From NCBI GenBank assembly GCA_963555835.3, contig CAUVWZ020000002.1, positions 1,984,001 to 2,048,000 of the forward strand: 64,000 bases of DNA, read 5' to 3'. Position numbers and translations under genes: made by a program. Under the pieces are notes generated by a model. The model did not search any database. It had not been told where the DNA came from and saw only the letters and a program-made list of their open reading frames with translations. Shown here in pieces: positions 27,133-37,181 of the stretch (the first letter of the stretch is position 1; each line of letters opens with the position of its first letter). Source of the stretch: JAPUME01 sp027294185. Lineage in GTDB: Bacteria; Acidobacteriota; Terriglobia; UBA7540; JAPUME01.

Positions 27133-27552
27133 ATGATGCCTGCAATTCGAAATCTCGCGCCTCTTTCCCTGGTGACTGCATTCCTTTTTATCGGCGCCTT
27201 TGCCTTCGAGGTTTCGGGCCATCCGCAGGTAAGCTCCACTCACCGTTTCACTCCTCCCCGGGCTGAGAAATCGGTTGAGATCGGAACCTTCTATCTGAAA
27301 AAAAAGAACTACAAGGCCGCACTGAGCCGGTTCCTGGAGGCGATAAAAACGGACCCTTTCTACGCGCCTGCGCACGGCCAACTGGGCAAGGTGTATGAGA
27401 AGCTGGGGAAAAGGGAGGAAGCTCTCCGATCTTACAGGACACACCTTGAAGTTCTCCCTTCGGCCAGGGAAGCCGCCAAGGCCACTGATGTCCGGAGAGC
27501 CATCACTCGCCTGGAACTCGATCTTAGACGCAACCCACCCAAAAGAAAGTAA
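27133..27552 (+). CDS. Small exported TPR protein
   Basis: A 139-residue protein with a signal peptide (residues 1-28, core LSLVTAFLFIGAFAF) and about two TPR units (FYLKKKNYKAALSRFLEAIKTDPFYAPAH and QLGKVYEKLGKREEALRSYRTHLEVLP). It is probably periplasmic and could be an outer-membrane assembly or scaffold factor, like BamD-type TPR proteins, but there is no lipobox. The C-terminus is basic (RRNPPKRK). It lies upstream of the kinase-TPR gene on the same strand with a gap of about 140 bp. Confidence 0.7.
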   Translation: MMPAIRNLAPLSLVTAFLFIGAFAFEVSGHPQVSSTHRFTPPRAEKSVEIGTFYLKKKNYKAALSRFLEAIKTDPFYAPAHGQLGKVYEKLGKREEALRSYRTHLEVLPSAREAAKATDVRRAITRLELDLRRNPPKRK

Positions 27553-27689
27553 ACGCAAAACTGAAAACTGATTACGAATTAACCGGCTCGTCGAAGAGCT
27601 CCTCGGACGCTTTCACGCACGAATTCCGCAGCGTCACTCCTGCATTGACTCCCCCACAAATGCGGCTTAGGATAGGCAGGAATCCTCCT

Positions 27690-28652
27690 ATGATTGGCGA
27701 AACTGTTTCCAGGTATTTAATCCTGGAGAAACTCGGTGGCGGTGGCATGGGTGTGGTCTACAAGGCCGAGGATACAACTCTGGGTCGCCACGTCGCGCTG
27801 AAGTTCCTGCCCGAACAACTCTCTGAAGATCGACTGGCCCTGGAGCGGTTTAAGAGGGAGGCTCGCACTGCTTCCTCTCTGGACCATCCGAACATCTGCA
27901 CCATCTACGACATCGGTGAACACGAGGGCAAGCCTTTCATCGTGATGCAACTCATGGAAGGCCAGACACTGAAGTATTTCATTTCCAGCAAGCCAATCAA
28001 AATAGACGAGTTATTGGACATGGCCCTTCAGGTTGCCGACGGGCTTGAGGCAGCCCATGCCGAGGGGATTGTTCACCGGGACATCAAGCCGGCCAATATT
28101 TTTGTCACCAAGCGCGGGCAAACCAAGATTTTGGATTTTGGCCTGGCGAAGCTGGCACGCGAACAGGTGGGGGATGCCGCCGCGGCAGCCAGTTTACCCA
28201 CCGCCATCGCCGATGAGCGTCTGACCAGCCCCGGTATGGCAATGGGCACGGTGGCCTATATGTCACCCGAGCAAGTACGCGGGGAGGAAGTGGATGTTCG
28301 CACAGACCTATTCTCCTTTGGCGTCGTGCTCTACGAGATGGCCACCGGACAACAGGCGTTCACGGGCAATACCTCGGGCGTCGTCCTGGAGGCGACGCTG
28401 AACCGCGCGCCGCCCTCCCCCCTCCGATTGAATCCCAAAATCCCCCCCAGGCTCGAGGGGATCATCCAAAAGATGCTGGAGAAAGACCGAAATCTGCGTT
28501 ACCAGAGCACCGCCGATTTACGGGCTGACCTTGTGCGACTCCGGCGCGACCTGATGTCCCCCCCCCACAACGAGAGGAGAAGCGCCACACGCCCCCTGGC
28601 GAGCGGGAACAGCTCCCGAACCCATCAAGTCGCTGGCCGTCTTGCCGCTTGA
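27690..28652 (+). CDS. Ser/Thr protein kinase (N-terminal half of an apparently frameshifted kinase-TPR protein)
   Basis: ATG 27690 opens MIGETVSRYLILEKLGGGGMG, and the frame ends at 28652. It has all kinase marks: Gly-rich loop GGGGMGVVYKAE (16-27), ATP-lysine K38 in VALKFLP, HRDIKPANIF, DFGLAK and MSPEQ. The last 30 codons (HNERRSATRPL and on) do not fit any domain. In the next frame the same DNA continues as PPTTRGEAPH, then PEPIKSLAVLPLENL, a typical Acidobacteria kinase-linker-TPR sequence. The switch falls at a run of nine Cs (28558-28566), so one C too many is the likely cause. Kinases of this type have a cytosolic catalytic part; no membrane helix is seen here. Confidence 0.9.
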   Translation: MIGETVSRYLILEKLGGGGMGVVYKAEDTTLGRHVALKFLPEQLSEDRLALERFKREARTASSLDHPNICTIYDIGEHEGKPFIVMQLMEGQTLKYFISSKPIKIDELLDMALQVADGLEAAHAEGIVHRDIKPANIFVTKRGQTKILDFGLAKLAREQVGDAAAAASLPTAIADERLTSPGMAMGTVAYMSPEQVRGEEVDVRTDLFSFGVVLYEMATGQQAFTGNTSGVVLEATLNRAPPSPLRLNPKIPPRLEGIIQKMLEKDRNLRYQSTADLRADLVRLRRDLMSPPHNERRSATRPLASGNSSRTHQVAGRLAA

Positions 28653-30006
28653 AAACCTCGGCCGGAACCCGGAGCAAGAATACTTTGTCGACGGTATGAC
28701 GGACGCGCTGATTACCGACCTGGCCAAGATCGGGTCGTTCCGCGTGATCTCGCGCACTTCCATCATGCGATACAAGGGAGCGCACAAATCCCTGCCGGAC
28801 GTCGCCCGCGAATTGAATGTAGATAATGTGGTCGAGGGCTCGGTGCTCCACGCCGGAGGTCGTGTGCGCATCACAGCGCAACTGATCCATGCGGCAACGG
28901 ATCAGCATATTTGGGCCGAAAGCTACGAAAGAAAGCTTGAGGACGTTTTCGCCCTGCATAGCGAGGTCGCGCAGGCCATTGCGCAGCAAATCAAGATCAA
29001 GCTCACTCCGGAGCAAAAAAAACGGCTGGAAAAAACCACCGCCGTGGACCCGGAAGTCTACCAGCTTTACCTCCGCGGACGATTCTACGAAAAGAAGATG
29101 ACGGCGGAATCCATCCGAAAAGGTATCGAAAACCTTGAAAAAGCGATTTCCATCGATTCGAACTACGCGCCCGCATTCGCGGCGCTTGCAGATTGCTACT
29201 CCTGGCTTGCCTTCCTGACCTCCTCCACGGCGCCGAATGAAGTGTACCCCAAAGCGAAGGAAGCAGCTCTTCGGGCCGTGGATCTCGACCCCCAATTGGC
29301 GGATGCGCACGCTTCGCTGGCTCAGATCAAATTCTATTTCGACTGGGACTGGCAGGGCGCCGAGGAGGAATTCAAGCGTGCCATCGAGCTAAGTCCGAAC
29401 AGTGCGACTTCTCACGGAGGATACGGAACTTTCCTTGGGAATCTCGGGCGCGTGGATGAGGCCATCGAGGAACTGGGCCGCGCCCTGGAACTCGATCCTC
29501 TCTCGATTCGAGAGAACCAGGCCCTGGGATATTGGTGCCACGTCAACGGCCAGCGGGAACGGGCAAGGGAGCTGTTGGCGAAGACCATCGAACTGGAGCC
29601 GAACTACCCGACGGCGCACGCATCCCTGGGCTTCATCCTCGTGGACGAAGGCCGGTTTGGGGACGCGATCGCGGAGTTTCAAAAAGGAGTGTCTCTTTCG
29701 GGAGGCGACCCGTTCCAAAAATCCTCCCTCGCTTACGGGTATGCGAAGGCAGGCAAGAAGAAAGAAGCGCGTAAGATTCTTCGCGGGCTGGAAGAACTCT
29801 CAAAACAGCAGTATGTCTCGTCGGTCTGTATTGTATGGGTCTACGCCGGGCTGGGGGACTACGACCAGGCCTTCAAATGGCTCGAAAGGGCATTTCAAGA
29901 GCGCGCCTCCATGCTGGTATCGATTCCCACCTTCCCGTGGTGGGACGCCCTCCGCTCCGATCCTCGCTTCCACGCCCTGCTGCGGCGAATGAATCTTCCT
30001 GAATAG
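28642..30006 (+). CDS. TPR-rich C-terminal half of the kinase-TPR protein
   Basis: This frame begins at a TTG that is probably internal; the true continuation upstream is SLAVLPLENLGRNPEQEYF, found in one frame from 28561. Residues 1-120 hold FVDGMTDALITDLAKIGSFRVISRTSIMRYKGAHKSLPDVARELNVDNVVEGSV, a domain common behind Acidobacteria protein kinases and in TolB-like/CadC-type proteins. About six to eight TPR units follow (for example AFAALADCYSWLAFL and GGYGTFLGNLGRVDEAIEELGRALELDP). It probably acts as the interaction or sensing module of the kinase. Alone it could be translated only by internal initiation. The joined protein would have about 770 residues. Confidence 0.85.
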   Translation: MPLENLGRNPEQEYFVDGMTDALITDLAKIGSFRVISRTSIMRYKGAHKSLPDVARELNVDNVVEGSVLHAGGRVRITAQLIHAATDQHIWAESYERKLEDVFALHSEVAQAIAQQIKIKLTPEQKKRLEKTTAVDPEVYQLYLRGRFYEKKMTAESIRKGIENLEKAISIDSNYAPAFAALADCYSWLAFLTSSTAPNEVYPKAKEAALRAVDLDPQLADAHASLAQIKFYFDWDWQGAEEEFKRAIELSPNSATSHGGYGTFLGNLGRVDEAIEELGRALELDPLSIRENQALGYWCHVNGQRERARELLAKTIELEPNYPTAHASLGFILVDEGRFGDAIAEFQKGVSLSGGDPFQKSSLAYGYAKAGKKKEARKILRGLEELSKQQYVSSVCIVWVYAGLGDYDQAFKWLERAFQERASMLVSIPTFPWWDALRSDPRFHALLRRMNLPE

Positions 30007-30054
30007 GCCCCCGCCCGCATCGAATTGTTTGTGCGAGGCGCGAGGATGCACCCC

Positions 30055-30876
30055 ATGCGAGAACACATAGAGCGGCACTACACACACGGTGACGTGGTCC
30101 AGGCGATTCAGAATGCGTTGCGAGAGGCCGGTAAAGACCCGGCAAATCTCGCCCCTTCCGATCTCGCTGCAGTGGACGAGTTTCATGTGCGAGGCCGGGA
30201 GGCCAGCTTGGAGCTGGCGCAAGAGCTTCCGCTGAATGAGACCGTACGGGTCCTGGACGTGGGCTGCGGTCTCGGCGGATCGTCGCGGATACTCGCCGGC
30301 ACCCATGGCTGCAAGGTCATCGGCATCGACCTTACCGAGGCGTACGTTCGGGGAGCTTCAGCGATCGCTCGATGGCTCGGCCTGGATCACCTGGTCGAAT
30401 ACAGACACGGCGATGCGCTTGATCTGCCTTTCGAGGATGAGACATTCGAAATCGCCTGGACCCAGCACGTCGCCATGAACATCGCCGACAAGCAGCGGAT
30501 GTATGAGGAGGTTCGGCGGGTCCTCAAACCGCTCGGCTCGTTTGCCCTCTATGATGTTCTGCAGGGGGCTGGCGGCAATTTGCACTTTCCTGTTCCCTGG
30601 GCACGTGAGCCGTCGCTCAGCTTTCTTGTGACGCCGGACGATTTGCGCGAGTTGCTTGTTGATGCCGGCTTCGAGGTAACCCGTTGGCGCGATACGACCG
30701 CAGCGGGTCGCAACTGGTTTCGTGGAGTAACAGCGCGCATTCAGGACGGCGGGCCGCCACCCCTGGGCTTCCACCTGCTGCTTGGCCCCAAGTTCCCCGC
30801 AATGGCAGAAAACATGCGCCGCAACCTGGAGGAGAACCGGGTCGCTCTGATCGAAGTCATCTGTCAGCGCGCCTGA
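30055..30876 (+). CDS. SAM-dependent methyltransferase (type 11 family)
   Basis: About 273 residues, read from the ATG nine bases behind GAGG; ATG at 30046 is also possible. The Rossmann SAM-binding motif VLDVGCGLGGSSRIL (near residue 64) is followed by VIGIDLTEAYV, GDALDLPFEDETFEIAWTQHV and VLKPLGSFALYDV, the order of class I methyltransferases. The PF08241/ubiE-like group methylates small molecules such as sarcosine/glycine, quinones or sterols; substrate cannot be told. The start MREHIERHYTHGDVVQAIQNAL matches a group found often near betaine or glycine methylation genes. The selenocysteine tRNA is just downstream, but a functional link is not implied. Confidence 0.85.
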   Translation: MREHIERHYTHGDVVQAIQNALREAGKDPANLAPSDLAAVDEFHVRGREASLELAQELPLNETVRVLDVGCGLGGSSRILAGTHGCKVIGIDLTEAYVRGASAIARWLGLDHLVEYRHGDALDLPFEDETFEIAWTQHVAMNIADKQRMYEEVRRVLKPLGSFALYDVLQGAGGNLHFPVPWAREPSLSFLVTPDDLRELLVDAGFEVTRWRDTTAAGRNWFRGVTARIQDGGPPPLGFHLLLGPKFPAMAENMRRNLEENRVALIEVICQRA

Positions 30877-30883
30877 GCTCTGG

Positions 30884-30913
30884 TTGCCCTCGGTCGACGG
30901 AGTTCCCTATAAT
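30884..30913 (+). promoter_or_regulatory. Promoter of the selenocysteine tRNA
   Basis: TTGCCC (30884-30889), an 18-base spacer and a perfect -10 TATAAT (30908-30913). The expected start lies about seven bases behind the -10, at 30920, which is exactly the first base of the tRNA. Confidence 0.6.
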
Positions 30914-30919
30914 CGTGAC

Positions 30920-31014
30920 GGAAGTGCATGTGGTCTGGTGACCGCCCTGGACTTCAAATCCATTGGTCCTGCCTTGCGTGGGACGGTCGGTTCGATTCCG
31001 ACACACTTCCGCCA
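30920..31014 (+). tRNA. selC: tRNA-Sec (UCA)
   Basis: A 95-base RNA with the hallmarks of selenocysteine tRNA: anticodon loop CTTCAAA with UCA, a 6-base-pair D stem (GTGGTC/GACCGC) with a four-base loop TGGT, a long variable arm (GTCC/GGAC) and an encoded CCA. The anticodon arm and GGAAG opening resemble E. coli selC closely. Acceptor pairing is 7 bp (GGAAGTG/CACTTCC) with a C-A mismatch at the eighth pair where tRNA-Sec normally has 8 bp, and the base of the anticodon stem has C-T mismatches. selA, selB and selD are not in the window. A UGA-decoding selenoprotein pathway in the organism is inferred. Confidence 0.9.
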
Positions 31015-31111
31015 TCCCGTTTGAGGGCAACTTTTCTCCCTACGATAAATCTTGTTGGGCGGGGAATTGAACTTCATTTCCAGGCTTCACCGAAGCCTAG
31101 TTCTTGGAGTG

Positions 31112-31606
31112 TCAACCGGGTTTGTATTCGGGAATGGATTCGTTCGAGGGGAAGAGTTCAGGGCCACCGTTTGCTGAGGCGACCTTCGAAAGCTCGCTGT
31201 GAATGGCCAAAAAATCCACTTTACAGAAGCCTTCACTGGAAATCTGAATCTCGCCGCTCGGCTGAATCAGGAAAATGGTGGGAACGAAATGCAACCCGTA
31301 GGCCGACGAGGCCACGTAGTCCTCATGGTCGACCAGCATCGGGAAGCTGAGGCCGTACTCCTGGCAGAATTCCGCCGTATCTTCCGGCGAGTCCTGTGAG
31401 ACGCCCACAACCTGAACGCTTCCGCCCGAGAAGCGCTGGTAGAGCCTTTCAAGAAACGGGAATGCGTACTGGCAGGTGGGGCAGGAAGTCTTGAAAAACG
31501 CCACCACCGCGGGGCCTTTTTTCAGGGTGTCGGCGAGTGATTGATTCCCTCCCGCAAGCAATTTCAGATCAAACGACGGCGCTTTTTGTCCCGCTTCAAG
31601 CGACAT
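31112..31606 (-). CDS. Thioredoxin-like/peroxiredoxin family protein (AhpC/TSA-TlpA type)
   Basis: A 164-residue protein without signal peptide. MSLEAGQKAPSFDLKLLAGGNQSL opens the AhpC/TSA fold; KTSCPTCQYAFPFL holds the redox pair Cys42 and Cys45, as in ResA/TlpA reductases (CxxC), and VPTIFLI gives the cis-proline. It would reduce disulfides or act as a thiol peroxidase in the cytosol, because no export signal is visible. It has normal Cys codons despite lying next to the tRNA-Sec, so it is not a selenoprotein. It ends about 100 bp from that tRNA and begins about 80 bp from the VWFA gene on the same strand. Confidence 0.85.
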   Translation of the reverse strand: MSLEAGQKAPSFDLKLLAGGNQSLADTLKKGPAVVAFFKTSCPTCQYAFPFLERLYQRFSGGSVQVVGVSQDSPEDTAEFCQEYGLSFPMLVDHEDYVASSAYGLHFVPTIFLIQPSGEIQISSEGFCKVDFLAIHSELSKVASANGGPELFPSNESIPEYKPG

Positions 31607-31684
31607 TCATTTCCCTCCATGAAAAAACGAAAAATACGGTTTCAGGTATTTCCTGCTGTTGGGGAACCTGACGGGAGGCCTCGC

Positions 31685-32734
31685 CTAGCCCCCGCCTCGT
31701 GCCGAGGTCCGCACCGTTGCCCTGGGCGCGTAATAACCTGTCCGCGCCCGTACCACCAGACGGCCCCCTCGGCCCTCTTTCCTGGCTTCGACACGAATCT
31801 GGCGGAAGGACCCGTCCTTTTTCGTATTCGCCGGGTAATAGCCGATGGTGTACTGGTTGCGAATATCTTCGGCCACCTGAACGCAGATGCTTTTAACCTC
31901 ATCCAGGGACTTGGGGAAGTAAGCGGCGCCACCGGTCGCCCGGGATATCTTTCGCAGAACCTTGGCGGCCCGCCGGTTGCCGCGACCCTTCAGCTTGAAA
32001 AGGTTCGACCCTTCCTCCACTCCCAGCAGACCGATGGTGTAGATCACCGCGTCGGACTCCTGGGCGATTCGGAAGAACTCGTCATAGCTGATGCGGCTGG
32101 CGTTGTCTTCCCCGTCGCTGATCACGAGCAGAACCTTCTTATCGTGGCTGCCGAGCTTAAGGTGGTCGAGCGAGGCCCGGCCCGCATCATAGAGGGCCGT
32201 TCCGCCGCGAGAATCAATCTTATCCAACGCGGCCTTGAGGTCCTCGATGTTGCGGGCGAAATCGCCCGGCGTGTCCAGGTAGAAAACGTCGTTGAAGTTC
32301 ACTACGAACACCTGATCCTGGGGGTTCGAAGTCTGGACAAAGGCCAGGGCCGCAGCAGCCACCGCCGGACGTTTGTCGCGCATGCTGCCGCTATCGTCAA
32401 TGACAATTCCCAGGGTTACGGGGATGTCCGAGGAGCTGAACACGGCCGTCTTCTGCTCTACGTTGTCCTCATAAACCTTGAAATTCTCCTTCACCAACTC
32501 TTTGATCCTCCGCCCCGCCTTGTCACGGACCGAGGCGTAGAGCATGACCAGATTGACGTCCACCGAGATGGTGTACCCGCGAGGGCCGACCGTCGGGCCG
32601 CGCTGGGTCTGGGCGGAGGACCGCGCCGTCACGCCAGCCGCCACCGCGAGAGTGACGAGGGCCAGCAGCCAAACCAGCACCCTTGCCCGGTTTGGGCATC
32701 CACGAATTTTCTTGGCTCTATTGGGTTGGTGCAT
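31685..32734 (-). CDS. Secreted VWFA-related domain protein (TIGR03436 type)
   Basis: A 349-residue protein with an N-terminal signal/anchor (residues 18-38, LLALVTLAVAAGVTA). The VWA metal-binding MIDAS is DDSGSM near residue 112, and further marks are TNPQDQVFVVNFND, GGTALYDA and VISDGEDNAS. This is the Acidobacteria VWFA-related family, with an N-terminal beta-rich segment (YTISVDVNLVMLYASVRD...) typical of it. It is likely periplasmic or secreted; a Ca/Mg-dependent adhesion or scaffolding role is inferred. Its ATG at 32734 lies inside the 3' end of the upstream paralogue, so the two are coupled by a 17-base overlap. Confidence 0.88.
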   Translation of the reverse strand: MHQPNRAKKIRGCPNRARVLVWLLALVTLAVAAGVTARSSAQTQRGPTVGPRGYTISVDVNLVMLYASVRDKAGRRIKELVKENFKVYEDNVEQKTAVFSSSDIPVTLGIVIDDSGSMRDKRPAVAAAALAFVQTSNPQDQVFVVNFNDVFYLDTPGDFARNIEDLKAALDKIDSRGGTALYDAGRASLDHLKLGSHDKKVLLVISDGEDNASRISYDEFFRIAQESDAVIYTIGLLGVEEGSNLFKLKGRGNRRAAKVLRKISRATGGAAYFPKSLDEVKSICVQVAEDIRNQYTIGYYPANTKKDGSFRQIRVEARKEGRGGRLVVRARTGYYAPRATVRTSARGGG

Positions 32735-33785
32735 AGTATCCGCTGCGCGAATAAACTTGAAGCGGGGGGAGCCCGGGGGGAGGCCGCAGTTTCACCCTGA
32801 TTCGCCGCCAGCGGCCGTCTCGTACAAGGTTCGTGGGACGATACCCGATCAGGTACTGATTCCGCAATTCGATGGAGATTTTCTCGACAATATCGGGCAG
32901 CTCCCGCGCATCATCGACGCTGAACATTCTCCCCCCCGATACATCGGAAAGGTCGGAGAGAAGCCCCGGGCCGCCGGCTTCTTCCGGGGTTCGCGTGCGG
33001 GAGTTAATGGGCTCGAAAATTCCCACCGCGTAGATTTGCACATCCGATTCCTTTACGGCCCGCTTGACGTCGCGCTCCGTATACCGGCTGTGATTATCGC
33101 CCCCGTCCGACATGATGAGCAAGGCTTTCCGCGTCGTGCTGGCCTTCTTCATTTCATTCAACCCCAGATAGATGGCATCCAGCAGGGCCGTACGCCCTTC
33201 TGATTTGACGAATAAAAGCCGCTCCAGGATGTCTTCGTAGGTAGAAGTAAAATGAGAGACGAAATTCGGCCGATTGGCAAAATGGATTAGAAAAAATTCG
33301 TCCTGGGGGTTCGAGGTCTTGAAAAACTGGAGGGAAGCCTCTTTCGATTTCTGGATTTTCCCCCCCATCGAGCCGCTGGAATCGAATACCAGACCCACAG
33401 AAATCGGCGTATCCTCGGTGGAAAAAGCAGCGATGTTCTGCGGCACTTTCTCGTCGAATATCTCGAAATGGGTCCTTTCCAGGCCCGTCACAATGCGGTC
33501 GTAGGGGTCGGTTACCGTAACGGGAACCAGGACCATGTTGACGTCCATCTGGATGGGGGACGGACGAACTTTGGGGGCTTCGATCTCCAGCCGCGCAGGG
33601 TCGAATTCCTGGGGCTTCGCAGGGGTCTCCTTGTTCTCCGCCGCCGCAAGTCCACCCGCTACGGCCAGAGCGCACAGGATCCCCGCATGCAATTTCCAAT
33701 TCGTAAGAAAAGGCCGGCAACTCTCAACAAAAGGCTGGCGCTCGCCTCCTGGCCGGGCTTTTTTCCTCATGGGCAATCCCCCCAT
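32718..33785 (-). CDS. Secreted VWFA-related domain protein, paralogue of the downstream gene
   Basis: A 355-residue relative of the preceding protein with the same order: a signal/anchor helix (residues 32-48, GILCALAVAGGLAA), MDVNMVLVPVTVTDPYDRIV, the MIDAS FDSSGSM near residue 136, TSNPQDEFFLIHFAN, GRTALLDA, MSDGGDNHS and a closing GYYAPTQ. The pair shares this block order and the final SGYYAP/TGYYAP, so they arose by duplication. The start could be ATG 33785 or the internal ATG five residues later. It is the first gene of the pair, overlapping the second by 17 bases. The function is not known in detail; surface or cell-envelope association is inferred. Confidence 0.88.
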   Translation of the reverse strand: MGGLPMRKKARPGGERQPFVESCRPFLTNWKLHAGILCALAVAGGLAAAENKETPAKPQEFDPARLEIEAPKVRPSPIQMDVNMVLVPVTVTDPYDRIVTGLERTHFEIFDEKVPQNIAAFSTEDTPISVGLVFDSSGSMGGKIQKSKEASLQFFKTSNPQDEFFLIHFANRPNFVSHFTSTYEDILERLLFVKSEGRTALLDAIYLGLNEMKKASTTRKALLIMSDGGDNHSRYTERDVKRAVKESDVQIYAVGIFEPINSRTRTPEEAGGPGLLSDLSDVSGGRMFSVDDARELPDIVEKISIELRNQYLIGYRPTNLVRDGRWRRIRVKLRPPPGLPPLQVYSRSGYYAPTQ

Positions 33786-34306
33786 TCCGGCGACCCCTGT
33801 CGCTCTGCTGTCCGTTGAGGAAAACTTCTGAAATCCGTTGCCCTGGTAGGGTCACTCCCTCCGCGGCACGGATTTCACCACAAAGACCTCTCAAAACCTT
33901 AGCACATCGGGAAGGCACTTGCACGGGTCGTTCCCTTCTTCATTAAGACATCGTTAGGATGGCTTAGAAGGGAAAAAAGTCCCGGGGCGAAACGGGGCAT
34001 TGACACGCCAAGGCCCTCGGTAGGATAATCACCCGTACCGAATACCTGATAGGAATCCGACCTCGGTACACGGTTACTCCCAACTAACCAGAAACAAATA
34101 CCCGCAGTGGGTGGACTTTTGGAGCATACCGGCAGAGGGCTGAGTGTTTCTGAAACCTCAGGCCGAAGCTTCCTCTCAATGGCTCGGGCTGGTGGGACAA
34201 AGCTGACGAGACATCGCGAAAGCGGACATTTCAATTCACTCAATCCACGCAATCCATTCTATTCAACCCATTTATACATTCTGAAACCCCAGGGGACACA
34301 AGAGAA
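33786..34306. other. 521-base intergenic region with the pyrG promoter and long leader
   Basis: This gap separates the divergent VWFA gene from pyrG. It holds a good promoter for pyrG at 34000-34029 and a leader of roughly 270 bases. Several short repeats of CTCGGTA and GTACCG lie at 34015-34075 and could form alternative hairpins, but I could not show a known riboswitch or pyrimidine attenuator. The short open frames in the leader have no recognisable protein content. Confidence 0.5.
34000..34029 (+). promoter_or_regulatory. Sigma-70 promoter of pyrG
   Basis: Perfect -35 TTGACA at 34000-34005, an 18-base spacer and -10 GATAAT at 34024-34029 (five of six). The start is expected near 34036, some 270 bases before the pyrG ATG, giving an unusually long leader. 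Confidence 0.6.
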
Positions 34307-35959
<1,653 letters not shown>

Positions 35960-36069
35960 CGGCGACGGGTGAGACGCTCCGGGGAATCCTACCTACGTCG
36001 GTCCTGGCTAAACCCCGTCATTCGAAAGCCGAGGATTCTTTATTCAGGAAGGCGTGGCCGCGACGGACC

Positions 36070-36897
36070 ATGAAAGCAAGAACGGTCAAGCTGGGAAAAC
36101 TCAAGCTGGGCACCGGGCAGAAGCTATTTCTGATCGCAGGTCCCTGTGTCATCGAAAGCGAGCGCCATGCCATGAAGATGGCCGAGCGTATTGCGCGCGT
36201 CGCCCGCGATCTTAAAGTCCCCACCATCTTCAAAGCCTCCTACGACAAGGCCAACCGCACCTCTGTCGAGTCTTTTCGAGGACCAGGCCTTCGGCAGGGC
36301 TTGAAAGTGCTGGCCCGCATCAAGAAAGAGTTTCGCCTTCCTGTCCTGACCGACGTACATGCGGTGGAGGAGGTGTCGCCGGCAGCGGAAGTCTGCGACA
36401 TACTCCAGATTCCCGCCTTCCTTTGCCGCCAGACCGACCTGCTGGTCGCCGCCGGGCGTTCGGGGGCCGTCGTCAACATCAAAAAGGGACAATTCCTCGC
36501 TCCCCAGGCCATGCAGCCGACCGTCGAAAAGGTGCTTTCCACTGGGAACCGCCGCGTTTTGGTGACCGAGCGCGGTACCTGCTTCGGCTACAACAATCTG
36601 GTGGTGGACGTCCGCAGTCTGGCCATGATGAAAAAGATGGGATTCCCGGTCGTGCTGGACGTGACCCATTCCCTGCAGCTTCCGAGCGCGGCCGGACATG
36701 CAAGCGGTGGCCAGCCGGAATTCATCGAGCCGCTGGCACGCGCCGGCGTGGCAGCCGGTGTGGACGGCCTTTTTATGGAAGTCCACGACAACCCCGCAAA
36801 GGCTCTCTCCGACGGCGCCAACTCGCTTCCCCTCAAACAACTCCGCGGGTTACTCGAACGCCTCTCTGAGCTCGCCCAGGTTGTCCGCCGCTGGTGA
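36070..36897 (+). CDS. kdsA: 3-deoxy-8-phosphooctulonate (Kdo-8-P) synthase
   Basis: A 275-residue enzyme that joins arabinose 5-phosphate and PEP to Kdo 8-phosphate, the first committed step of Kdo for lipopolysaccharide. ATG 36070 is used because the protein proper starts MKARTVKLGKL; the frame is open further upstream inside pyrG. Motifs: LIAGPCVIESE, KASYDKANRTS, ESFRGPGL, LTDVHAVEE, QIPAFLCRQTDLL, GYNNLVVDVRSL and the HSLQLP loop. The gene is separated from kdsD by an antisense higBA module. Confidence 0.95.
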   Translation: MKARTVKLGKLKLGTGQKLFLIAGPCVIESERHAMKMAERIARVARDLKVPTIFKASYDKANRTSVESFRGPGLRQGLKVLARIKKEFRLPVLTDVHAVEEVSPAAEVCDILQIPAFLCRQTDLLVAAGRSGAVVNIKKGQFLAPQAMQPTVEKVLSTGNRRVLVTERGTCFGYNNLVVDVRSLAMMKKMGFPVVLDVTHSLQLPSAAGHASGGQPEFIEPLARAGVAAGVDGLFMEVHDNPAKALSDGANSLPLKQLRGLLERLSELAQVVRRW

Positions 36898-37181
36898 GGC
36901 AATTGGGAGGGTCGCTCAATACCCCCAAAGCGCAGAAAGGGGGGTGAATGTCGGACTGCCAAGATCCTCCCTTTCGCCGCCGCCCTCCCGCGGCAGTAGC
37001 GGGCTATTTTGGCTTGAGAGGGACTACCTCCATTTCAGAGGGCAACGAATAGCGGCCCCCTCGGGCCTTGGGCAAAAGCCGCACACGCGTTCTATAGGTA
37101 CGGATCGAGCGGAGTGCCCTTTCAGCACTTTGCCATAGTGGATAAAAAAGGCGAGAGCCCAGATGTTCCTTTGCAGTCCGG

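Noticed and set aside
28648..28652. TGA at the end of the kinase frame as selenocysteine
   Set aside because: The sequence after it in that frame shows no domain, and the TPR part is in another frame, consistent with an indel at the C run.
31112..31606. Thioredoxin-like gene as a selenoprotein
   Set aside because: The redox pair is encoded by normal Cys codons (Cys42, Cys45) and no TGA lies in the frame.
36921..36945. Terminator hairpin after kdsA (ACCCCC/GGGGGT)
   Set aside because: The stem is short, the loop is 13 bases, and there is no T-run; too weak to list.
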